From Vibrio sp. 99-8-1 (GTDB lineage Bacteria > Pseudomonadota > Gammaproteobacteria > Enterobacterales > Vibrionaceae): DNA of 64,000 nucleotides. This document shows, in pieces, positions 1 through 6,877 of this stretch. Position 1 is the stretch's first letter. Each line of letters opens with the position of its first letter. The stretch is from the NCBI RefSeq assembly GCF_013114595.1, contig NZ_VTXE01000003.1, positions 62,001-126,000 on the forward strand. The letters run 5' to 3'. Position numbers and translations under genes: made by a program. The notes beneath the pieces are model-generated. The model ran no database searches, was not told the origin of the DNA, and was given only the letters and a program-made list of their open reading frames with translations.

Positions 1-132
1 TGGGGCAGCATAATCAGAAGATAGCGTTAGCGACCGACTATTAAATGCAATGGTCTTTAATATCAATCACTGCTTATCAATATTTACCAATGCTCAAGAC
101 ATCTTGGTATCTGCATTAAATTAGGACGTGGC

Positions 133-1509
133 GTGTTTTCTCAATCTCATAACTGCAAGAGTCTGTATATCCGCAAAAATCTATCTTTGGCTTGGCCGCT
201 AGCATTGAATGCACTGCTTATGCAGTCGATGTTAATGATAGACACCCTATTAATCTCTCCGTTAGGGGAAGTGTCACTTGCGGCGATGGGGATAGCAACA
301 ACCATTGTCGCCTTTGTCCTCGGCATTCAGATGGCTTTAGCCAATGGTACACAGTTGGTTTTAAGCCGTTCAGTTGGTTCAGGCAGTTCGCTTGCTTTGA
401 ATCGAAGCTTTTGCTCAGGGCTTTTTATCAATGTCATTATCGCGATATTTTTTTGCTTGATGATCAGTGCGTTTAATCAGGAATTAATATCTGCGTTAAC
501 AGATGATGTTGAGCTTCATCAGGAAATTAATGCCTATCTTTCTATCAGTAAGTACCTTGTTTTGTTTAACGCAGTTACACAGGTTGTAATTGCTTTTTTT
601 AATGCACGCGGTCGAACTCGAGTGCCATTTAAGGGGTACTTAATTGAGCTACCCATTAACATCGTATGTTCCTATTTGCTGATTTATGGCGTGAATGATT
701 TCTCCGGATTAGGGCTGCAAGGCGCGGCGATAGGAAGTGTGGTTGCGATAGTCGTTAGGATGGCGTATCTGCTTTCGTGTATAAAATTTGATGATAGCGC
801 TAAGGTGTCATTGCCAGCGCCTAGCCCTGCTGTTATCGAAAACATGCTTTATCATTTTAAGGAAATTTTTCCCGTTGCGGCTAATGTCACCATGCTGCAA
901 ATTGGCGCAACAATTTATCAGCTTTTATATTCGCAACTTACCATTCACTCCTATGTGGCGATTACGTTGATCATGCCATGGATACGAGCAGGCACGCAGT
1001 TTATTACTGCTTGGGCTCATTCGTCAGCAATTACTATTAGCCAAGCGATTGGCTCGAAGAAACTGCAAGATTTAAATAAGAATGTTGATGTCAGTATCGA
1101 TATCGCGGTGGTTATTTCGTGTCTTTCTGCGGTTTTCTTTCTTGTGTTAAGTTTGTTTTTATCTTCAATATATCCGGAGTTAGATGATGCCACTTATCAG
1201 GCATTAACGGTTATTGCTCCTCTCTATATTCTCTTACCCGTGGTTCGTGGCTACAACACCGTTCATGGTCATATCTTGCGGGCTCTTGGTAAAACCACGG
1301 ATGTATTTAAAATCAATTTTACTGGCCAGTGGCTCATTGCAATTCCGTTATGCGCACTAGTGATCTTGGTTTTTGATGGTTCAATTTTCTGGGCATTTGC
1401 CATACAACCATTGGAGGAGATAGTTAAAGCATGGCCGTTTCGTCGCTTGGCTCGAAAATCCCTCGCAGAGTTTGATGGCAACAAAGCGAATCATCTAATG
1501 TACGATTAA
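133..1509 (+). CDS. MATE family multidrug/Na+ exporter
   Basis: A 458-aa polytopic inner-membrane protein with about 12 hydrophobic segments. It has the twofold-repeat look of MATE (NorM/DinF-type) transporters, which export cationic drugs or metabolites in exchange for Na+ or H+. The N-terminal half opens with a Leu/Ala-rich segment and a 'PLGEVSLAAMG' stretch typical of the first repeat (TM1-TM2); the second repeat begins near residue 245. The length fits the family (about 450-460 aa). The start is GTG at 133; no better ATG lies upstream. It stands alone, convergent with elyC (35-bp gap). Family assignment is confident; the substrate cannot be read from sequence. Confidence 0.85.
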   Translation: MFSQSHNCKSLYIRKNLSLAWPLALNALLMQSMLMIDTLLISPLGEVSLAAMGIATTIVAFVLGIQMALANGTQLVLSRSVGSGSSLALNRSFCSGLFINVIIAIFFCLMISAFNQELISALTDDVELHQEINAYLSISKYLVLFNAVTQVVIAFFNARGRTRVPFKGYLIELPINIVCSYLLIYGVNDFSGLGLQGAAIGSVVAIVVRMAYLLSCIKFDDSAKVSLPAPSPAVIENMLYHFKEIFPVAANVTMLQIGATIYQLLYSQLTIHSYVAITLIMPWIRAGTQFITAWAHSSAITISQAIGSKKLQDLNKNVDVSIDIAVVISCLSAVFFLVLSLFLSSIYPELDDATYQALTVIAPLYILLPVVRGYNTVHGHILRALGKTTDVFKINFTGQWLIAIPLCALVILVFDGSIFWAFAIQPLEEIVKAWPFRRLARKSLAEFDGNKANHLMYD

Positions 1510-1544
1510 GTTATCGAGCCATAATTGGTATCACATGAGAATCA

Positions 1545-2303
1545 CTACATAGACTTAAGCCATTGAACAAACTGCCCTAAAGCTTCATACCAAGCAGTCG
1601 TTGTTTGGGCGAGCAACCCGCCATGAGGAAGGTAATAGTTCCACGTTTTCTCTTTATCTGAGTTCTTTACCCAATAGCCAGTAGGCGCGGGTATCGGATC
1701 TAACCCTTGCGACTTAAAGTAGTTCATGGCGCGAGGCATATGTGAAGCATTGGTGATTAGGATAACATCGGCGTCTTTAACCATTGGATAAATACGTTTT
1801 GCTTCTTCTTCGGTGTCTCTAGAAGAGCCATCCGCAAGAATAGCTTGTTGGGGGACGCCAAGTAACATTAATGCTTGTTTTACTTTTTCCGCATTCGTCA
1901 CCGAGTCGTATCCGGCATAGCCTGAGGTGATGATTTTTGCGTTTGGATGCAAATTGTAAATTCGTAGCGCTTCTACTGAACGCTCTAATGAACAGACGCC
2001 CAATTGGCTGGTTACCGGCAGTGATGGCGAGCTTATGTGCCCACAACCCAATACCACGATGTAATCAATATTAGGGACCTTATTTAAGTAGGCGGGGTAC
2101 TCATTTTCCAGTTGGGTCATAACTCGATTTGAGACAGGTGGTAATGTTGCTAAAAGCAATAGTGTGGTTGCCATGACTAAGCTAAAGAGGCTCAGTTTAG
2201 GTTTAAACCGATGAAGTAAAATAGCGGTCAAAAGAAGCAGAGATATTATGGTTATAGGCATGACTGAAACAGTAATGACCTTTTTAAGAAGAAATAGAAC
2301 CAT
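1545..2303 (-). CDS. elyC: ElyC-type envelope biogenesis factor (DUF218)
   Basis: 252 aa. Two N-terminal membrane segments (about residues 14-55) are followed by a periplasmic DUF218 (SanA/YdcF/ElyC) domain. Recognisable motifs are 'YIVVLGCG' near 82, 'TSGYAGYDSV' and 'DTEEEAKRI' in the middle, 'ITNASHMPRAM' near 185, and a C-terminal 'YEALGQFVQWLK'. The order and N-terminus match Escherichia coli ElyC, a factor affecting peptidoglycan and lipid-carrier metabolism at low temperature. The ATG at 2303 is preferred over the internal Met15 because E. coli ElyC has the same extra N-terminal helix. Monocistronic, convergent with the MATE gene. Confidence 0.85.
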   Translation of the reverse strand: MVLFLLKKVITVSVMPITIISLLLLTAILLHRFKPKLSLFSLVMATTLLLLATLPPVSNRVMTQLENEYPAYLNKVPNIDYIVVLGCGHISSPSLPVTSQLGVCSLERSVEALRIYNLHPNAKIITSGYAGYDSVTNAEKVKQALMLLGVPQQAILADGSSRDTEEEAKRIYPMVKDADVILITNASHMPRAMNYFKSQGLDPIPAPTGYWVKNSDKEKTWNYYLPHGGLLAQTTTAWYEALGQFVQWLKSM

Positions 2304-2455
2304 GGGTAATAACTACACTATAAGTAAAAATAGGCTTGATGATTTACATCAATAAGCTAGGTGAATGTTTATTCTACTACAATCTGGTAAAACTTACTTT
2401 TTGAATGATGGCTTTGAGTCTTGTCTTTCGCTAAGGCTTAGTGTTGGACGTGAAA

Positions 2456-2484
2456 TTGTTTTTGAACGAAAGTTCAATTACACT
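2456..2484 (+). promoter_or_regulatory. Promoter with built-in operator of the tetR gene
   Basis: A -35-like TTGTTT (2456-2461) and a -10-like TACACT (2479-2484) are separated by 17 bp. The spacer is filled by the inverted repeat TTGAACGAAAGTTCAA (2462-2477), with arms TTGAAC/GTTCAA. The same 16-bp motif type recurs twice before the downstream GST gene, so this is most simply the autoregulatory site of the TetR protein. It also shows that the long ORF reading through here is not translated and that the real start is the ATG at 2527. Site recognition is direct; regulator assignment is inference. Confidence 0.65.
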
Positions 2485-2526
2485 TTGATGAGATGCGTAA
2501 TTGAATCATTGGAAACAGAGTTATTC

Positions 2527-3120
2527 ATGGTAAATAAGATAAAGTTCAACCGAGATGATGTGATAGCGAAAGCCACAAACCTATATTGGGAAAAGGGCTT
2601 TAATGGTACTTCTATGCGAAACCTACAAGATACGATAGATCTTCGCCCTGGTAGCATCTACTCTGCTTTTGGTAGCAAAGAAGAGTTGTTTAAACAGTCG
2701 CTGTCCCACTATGCAGAGCTCGGCCAACGTCAGTTATCGCTCTGTCTACAAGACACAGACTCTATTGTTGAAGGCTTGATGTTGTTTACTCAAAGGCTGG
2801 TTGTTAACTCTCAGAAAGAGAGCCCAAATGGCATGTGTATGTTGCAAAAAACCGTTGCTGAACTAACCGATGATCAAGCTGAACTTTTAGCGTTTGCACA
2901 GCAGTTAATGCAAAAGATGGAGCGAAAGTTTGCTGCTCTACTAAAACAGGCGATTGATAATGGGGAACTCGCCAGTGATAAAGATCCTGCCAGACTAGCA
3001 CGTCATCTACAAATTCAGATTTTAGGACTTAGAAATTACGCCAGAGTGAATCGAGGAAACATAAATCAAGATGAACTGTCGGATTTAGTAAAAGGCATTT
3101 TTGTTCAGTCTCCTTTTTAA
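2527..3120 (+). CDS. TetR/AcrR family transcriptional repressor
   Basis: 197 aa from the ATG at 2527. The N-terminal winged-helix-like HTH (about residues 9-50) reads 'ATNLYWEKGFNGTSMRNL' followed by 'GSIYSAFGSKEELF', the standard TetR recognition-helix region. The C-terminal half is an all-helical ligand/dimerisation domain. An upstream in-frame start at 2365 would add 54 residues, but that stretch contains the gene's own promoter and operator, so it was rejected. The gene is followed by two operator copies and a co-directional glutathione transferase. Local repression of a detoxification gene, relieved by an electrophile or xenobiotic, is the likely job. The inducer is unknown. Confidence 0.85.
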   Translation: MVNKIKFNRDDVIAKATNLYWEKGFNGTSMRNLQDTIDLRPGSIYSAFGSKEELFKQSLSHYAELGQRQLSLCLQDTDSIVEGLMLFTQRLVVNSQKESPNGMCMLQKTVAELTDDQAELLAFAQQLMQKMERKFAALLKQAIDNGELASDKDPARLARHLQIQILGLRNYARVNRGNINQDELSDLVKGIFVQSPF

Positions 3121-3241
3121 ACCATGCTTTTCTACCAATCTCTAATCGACCAAAATCAGCCATGAGGTATCAACTCTGGCTGTCGATTATCGTTTCAACC
3201 CCATCGCTTAATTCACAATCGAATAACTAATAATATAATAA

Positions 3242-3257
3242 TTGAACGATTGGTCAA
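3242..3257. promoter_or_regulatory. TetR operator copy 1 upstream of GST
   Basis: TTGAACGATTGGTCAA, an imperfect 16-bp inverted repeat of the same form as the site in the tetR promoter. It lies 24 bp (about two and a half helical turns) from the second copy and 136 bp upstream of the GST start. Confidence 0.55.
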
Positions 3258-3265
3258 AATTGATA

Positions 3266-3294
3266 TTGAGCGATCGTTCAAATTGTTCTATAGT
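3266..3294 (+). promoter_or_regulatory. GST promoter overlapping TetR operator copy 2
   Basis: The operator TTGAGCGATCGTTCAA (3266-3281) has one mismatched pair and otherwise perfect arms. Its first six bases serve as a -35 (TTGAGC); the -10 TATAGT (3289-3294) follows after 17 bp. A repressor bound here would directly block RNA polymerase. The regulator is presumably the adjacent TetR protein. Confidence 0.6.
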
Positions 3295-3392
3295 GATTTA
3301 AAGTCAACACTGAGCCACCGTATTTACCACTATTAAAGTGCCTCGAATCAACGAGTTCACGGTGTCATTTAAATCATTACAGGGAGTTATTC

Positions 3393-4082
3393 ATGCTTAA
3401 GTTCTTTTTTCATCAAACCCCAAACCCAATGAAGGTAGCGCTGTTTCTAGCGGAAACAGATTTACCGTTTGAGCTTGTTGCTGTGGATACTCTAAAGGGT
3501 GAGCAACATTCAGCGGAATACCGCGCTATCAATCCAAATGGAAAACTACCTGCTATCCTAGATAATGGTGTTCGAGTGTTTGATTCCAATGCGATCTTGC
3601 TTTATTTATCTGAGAAGACAGGTCAGCTGACGGGAAAAGCGGAAGAGCGTGCTGAGCTGTTGTCGTGGATGATGTTTATAGCGTCAGGGCTTGGGCCTTT
3701 TTCGGGACAGTCAGTGCACTTTCATCATGCTGCTCCGGAGTCGATTTCCTATGCAAAAAATCGTTATTTGCGTGAGGCACAACGTCACTACGAAGTATTA
3801 GACATACATCTAGAAGGGCGTGATTATATTGTTGGTGAACAACTGACTATTGCTGACATTGCAGCGTGGGGATGGATAGATAAAGTGAAGCCAGTGTTAG
3901 GTGATGATGATTTACAATCATATCCAAACTTGCAACGTTGGTTTGACCGAATTAACAGCCGTCCTGCAGTGGCAGTGGCACGAAATATTGCCAACGGCGT
4001 TGACTTTAAATCTTCGGTTGATGATGAAAGTAAGCGTGCACTATTTCCATCGAACTTCCCGAAACAGAAGCGTGGACAGTAG
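3393..4082 (+). CDS. Glutathione S-transferase family protein
   Basis: 229 aa. An N-terminal thioredoxin-fold domain (residues 1-78) carries 'TPNPMKVALFLAE' for the first helix and the cis-Pro loop 'NPNGKLPAI', then the glutathione-binding 'VFDSNAILLYL'. A helical C-terminal domain (about 88-205) ends with the N-capping box region 'QLTIADIAAW' that GSTs use to fold. It probably conjugates or reduces small electrophiles with glutathione in the cytoplasm. A good ribosome-binding site (AGGGAG) lies before the ATG. It is controlled, by inference, by the upstream TetR operators, and followed 194 bp later by yghU. Confidence 0.85.
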   Translation: MLKFFFHQTPNPMKVALFLAETDLPFELVAVDTLKGEQHSAEYRAINPNGKLPAILDNGVRVFDSNAILLYLSEKTGQLTGKAEERAELLSWMMFIASGLGPFSGQSVHFHHAAPESISYAKNRYLREAQRHYEVLDIHLEGRDYIVGEQLTIADIAAWGWIDKVKPVLGDDDLQSYPNLQRWFDRINSRPAVAVARNIANGVDFKSSVDDESKRALFPSNFPKQKRGQ

Positions 4083-4276
4083 GCTAGGGTGGTCAGCCAG
4101 CAGTTTTCATTTTTGCATGTAGCGTAAAGAGAACAATTAGCCGTTATTCTATCTGTTGGTTTGCTACTTTTATTTAAAGAGCAATCGCCATTATACGGAT
4201 TACATCAGTGATGTGTTGTGAAGTAATCAGCTCAGTCTGTAGACTCATCACATCAATTTGAACAAAGGAATAAATT

Positions 4277-5137
4277 ATGAGTGATAAGCAGTATCAACCG
4301 CCAAAAGTTTGGCAAAACGAACCGAGTAGTGGTAACCAATGGGCGAACATAAACCGACCTGAATCAGGTGCAAGGTTTGAGCGTGAATTGCCAGTGGGTG
4401 AGCACTCACTACAGCTATATTCCCTTGGAACGCCTAACGGTCAAAAAGTAACGATTTTGCTGGAAGAGCTATTAGCTCTCGGGATTAAAGAAGCAGAATA
4501 TGATGCATTTTTAATTAATATTGGCGAGTCAGATCAGTTCTCTTCCGGTTTTGTCGGTGTGAACCCTAACTCTAAAATCCCTGCTTTAGTTGATAAAACC
4601 GGTGATGATGCGGTAAACGTGTTTGAGTCTGCTTCTATTCTTGTTCACTTGGCGGAGAAGTTTGATCAGTTTTTACCAAAAAGCGGCCCGGCAAGAACTC
4701 AAACGTTCAACTGGCTATTTTGGGCACAGGGTTCTGCTCCATTTTTAGGAGGAGGGTTTGGTCACTTTTATGCCTATGCTGATGAAAAACTGGAATACCC
4801 AATTAATCGTTTTGCGATGGAAGCTAAACGCCAATTGGATGTTCTGGACAAACAACTGGCGCAAAATACCTATGTATCTGGTGAAGAATATACCATTGCC
4901 GACATGGCTATTTGGCCTTGGTATGGCAACCTAGTATTAGGCAAACTATACAATGCAGCGGAGTTTTTGCAGGTAGAGTCTTATACCAATGTTGTGCGTT
5001 GGGCAAAACAGCTCGAAGCGCGTGAAGCGGTGCAGCGAGGTCGTATTGTGAATCGTTCATTTGGCGAACCGTCAGAGCAAGTACCTGAACGTCATTCTGC
5101 GCAAGATATAGATAAGGTTCTAAACTTGCGCTCTTAA
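4277..5137 (+). CDS. yghU: YghU-type (Nu-class) glutathione transferase / disulfide reductase
   Basis: 286 aa, close in length and sequence to E. coli YghU (288 aa). It begins with the family-specific N-terminal extension ('YQPPKVW'), then a thioredoxin fold with 'LYSLGTPNGQKVTILLEELL', the 'NPNSKIPAL' cis-Pro loop and 'VFESASILVHLAEKF', and a helical domain with 'NWLFWAQGSAPFLGGGFGHF'. Nu-class enzymes bind two glutathiones and act as disulfide-bond or peroxide reductases rather than classic conjugating GSTs. An AAGGA site precedes the ATG. A small inverted repeat (AGTCTGTAGACT, 4234-4245) lies 30 bp upstream and may be a regulator site. No TetR operator motif was seen here. Confidence 0.92.
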   Translation: MSDKQYQPPKVWQNEPSSGNQWANINRPESGARFERELPVGEHSLQLYSLGTPNGQKVTILLEELLALGIKEAEYDAFLINIGESDQFSSGFVGVNPNSKIPALVDKTGDDAVNVFESASILVHLAEKFDQFLPKSGPARTQTFNWLFWAQGSAPFLGGGFGHFYAYADEKLEYPINRFAMEAKRQLDVLDKQLAQNTYVSGEEYTIADMAIWPWYGNLVLGKLYNAAEFLQVESYTNVVRWAKQLEAREAVQRGRIVNRSFGEPSEQVPERHSAQDIDKVLNLRS

Positions 5138-5162
5138 CGGCACTGCTATTATTTCTATTTAG

Positions 5163-5837
5163 TTACTTAACTCTATCATCAATGATTTGTTGTGCGATGC
5201 TGGTCATGGTGTCGCCAATAATGGTTGGCTTTTTGTAGATCGCATTGTAAGGGGTGTTAAATCGATTGATAAACGCGGCATTAAGCCCTGCACAGAGCGC
5301 ACCGTGTGTGTCCCAGTCATGAGTGGCAACCAAGCATGCATCTTTAGCCGATACACCGATTGCTTGAAGTGCGTATTGGTAAGCATCCTTTGATGGTTTA
5401 AAGGTTCCAGCGCTTTCAACCGATATGACGTCATCAAATTGCTGAATGATGTTAGCGTTAGTTAGCTGCGCATCGAGCAGCGTGAGGGATGAGTTTGAAA
5501 AAGCGACCAACTTGAATCCGGCGCGTCGTAACATGGTTAACGACGGTGATATATCGTCGTGAGGCGGTAAATTGGCGAATGTGCTGACAATATCGTCAAG
5601 TTCGTTGTCAGATAGCGTGGTGTTAAGACGCGCCGCTAAAGTGACTAAAGCAGCGTGGGCAAGCCGTTTAAAATTTGTTTTTACCCCAGTAATGAGGGAG
5701 ACCGTTGACGAGTGAAGTAGCATTGCGAACCAAGTGTCCATATGGCTCTCATTATTTAAGTAAAGCTTGAACTTGGGGCGCAGTGGACTGAGATCCAACA
5801 CGGTTTCATTAATATCAAAAAGAATCACTTTCTGCAT
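5163..5837 (-). CDS. Haloacid dehalogenase type II-like HAD hydrolase
   Basis: 224 aa. HAD motif I is 'LFDINETVLDL' (nucleophile Asp8). Motif II is 'VAFSNSS' near 112, and motif III/IV is 'FKPSKDAYQYAL' with Lys, then 'VATHDWDTHGA' near 170. This order matches L-2-haloacid dehalogenases, which hydrolyse 2-haloalkanoates through an aspartyl ester in the cytoplasm. Many proteins so annotated act on other small substrates, so the exact reaction is uncertain. It converges with yghU and is divergent from the DsbA-like gene. Confidence 0.8.
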   Translation of the reverse strand: MQKVILFDINETVLDLSPLRPKFKLYLNNESHMDTWFAMLLHSSTVSLITGVKTNFKRLAHAALVTLAARLNTTLSDNELDDIVSTFANLPPHDDISPSLTMLRRAGFKLVAFSNSSLTLLDAQLTNANIIQQFDDVISVESAGTFKPSKDAYQYALQAIGVSAKDACLVATHDWDTHGALCAGLNAAFINRFNTPYNAIYKKPTIIGDTMTSIAQQIIDDRVK

Positions 5838-5930
5838 GTCTACAACTCCTTGTCACTTATTGGCAATATCGATGAGAACGATGGTTCAATAGTAGTGGTT
5901 ATTTTTATATACAAAAAGTGATTCAAGCAG

Positions 5931-5968
5931 CACCAGGCTTAACCAATGTGATTGGCTGGTGGTTTTTT
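5931..5968 (+). terminator. Intrinsic-terminator-like hairpin in the leader of the DsbA-like gene
   Basis: CACCAG (5931-5936) pairs with CTGGTG (5956-5961) and CCAAT (5943-5947) with ATTGG (5951-5955), followed by GG and six T (5963-5968). It points along the plus strand only 30 bp before a plus-strand gene, with no plus-strand gene before it. It is therefore either an attenuator or the 3' end of a short untranslated RNA. Confidence 0.6.
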
Positions 5969-5972
5969 ACTA

Positions 5973-6002
5973 ATGTCTAAAGCGAAGAGGGCTTCGGATT
6001 AG
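5973..6002 (+). other. Nine-codon upstream ORF overlapping the presumed ATT start
   Basis: ATG at 5973 opens a short frame (MSKAKRASD) whose TAG stop (6000-6002) overlaps the presumed ATT initiation codon (5998-6000) of the next gene. The Shine-Dalgarno-like GAGGG (5987-5991) lies in it, within a small hairpin (CGAAG/CTTCG). It could be a translational-coupling leader peptide, or the relic of an older start, since the first three codons read MSK. Function is inferred only. Confidence 0.35.
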
Positions 6003-6642
6003 CAAAACAATTAAACTCGATATCATTTCAGACGTTGTCTGTCCTTGGTGCGTAATCGGCTATAAGCATCTTGAAGCGGCGATTGAAGAGTTGGCGATAC
6101 AAGACAAGGTTGAGATCGAGTGGCAACCGTTTGAATTAAACCCTGATATGCCTGCAGAAGGGGAAGGGTTACGGGAACATATTGCCCGCAAATATGGCTC
6201 ATCTCGTGAAGAGAGTGATCAAGCAAGAGCGAACATTACTCAGCACGGCTCCCAGTACGGTTTTCAGTTTGATTTCTTTGAAGAGATGAACATGGTTAAT
6301 ACGCTGGATGCTCATGTGTTATTGGACTTTGCTCATCAGGTAGGTAAACAGACAGAGCTGAAATTACGTCTGTTTTCAGCTTATTTTACCGAACACAAAG
6401 ATGTTTCTGATCGCGAAGTACTGATTAAAGAAGCGGAGTCGGTAGGGATCGCTGCTGAACATGCGTTGGCCGCACTGGCGGATGAGCAAATTAGAGAGCG
6501 AGTAAAAGGGTTGGAGGCGCAGTTGCAACAAATGGGTGTGTCTGGTGTACCTACTGTCGTGTTTAACCGCACTAGTGCATTAACAGGTGCTCAACCGCAA
6601 GAGACATTTAAGCAAGTACTTACCGAACTGTTAGAAGAGTAA
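5998..6642 (+). CDS. DsbA-family (FrnE-like) thiol oxidoreductase, apparent ATT start
   Basis: About 214 aa if translation begins at ATT 5998. The frame reads 'KLDIISDVVCPWCVIGYKHL' directly after it, which contains the CPWC redox motif and the conserved start of the FrnE subgroup of DsbA-like proteins. The rest has the helical insertion and the cis-Pro loop 'GVSGVPTVVFN' near 180. No ATG, GTG or TTG exists in frame between the stop at 5971 and the motif. Starting at the first ATG-like codon further in (6091) would delete the active site. GAGGG lies 6 bp before the ATT. FrnE-type proteins are cytoplasmic, with no signal peptide, and act in dithiol/disulfide exchange. A mutated start codon or sequencing error is the alternative. 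Confidence 0.7.
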   Translation: MSKTIKLDIISDVVCPWCVIGYKHLEAAIEELAIQDKVEIEWQPFELNPDMPAEGEGLREHIARKYGSSREESDQARANITQHGSQYGFQFDFFEEMNMVNTLDAHVLLDFAHQVGKQTELKLRLFSAYFTEHKDVSDREVLIKEAESVGIAAEHALAALADEQIRERVKGLEAQLQQMGVSGVPTVVFNRTSALTGAQPQETFKQVLTELLEE

Positions 6643-6733
6643 CTCATTTCACATAAAATCTAGGGAAGAGGCTTTTACCAACAGAGTTTCGAACTCTATT
6701 TTTGACCGTTGACATTACCCATGTAAGTGATTT

Positions 6734-6774
6734 AAAAACACCCCGTGAAAAATTGAAATTCACGGGGTGTTTTT
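6734..6774. terminator. Bidirectional intrinsic terminator
   Basis: A perfect 16-bp stem (6734-6749 with 6759-6774) has a 9-nt loop, a GC-rich core CACCCCGTG, and A/T tracts on both flanks, so it can work for both strands. It separates the DsbA-like gene from the convergent RND pump operon. Confidence 0.85.
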
Positions 6775-6877
6775 GTTACTGATTCTTGCCGTAGAATGAC
6801 TATGCCTTCAAATCACTGCCTTGATCAGCAGCCAATAAATTCTCGCTAAACAAGCACCTTGAAGTCACTTGAGTATA

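Noticed and set aside
1..132. Possible end of a gene entering from the left edge
   Set aside because: All frames have stops within about 45 bp and no recognisable C-terminus; too short to support.
2365..2526. N-terminal extension of the TetR ORF
   Set aside because: The region holds the promoter and operator; ATG 2527 gives the family length.
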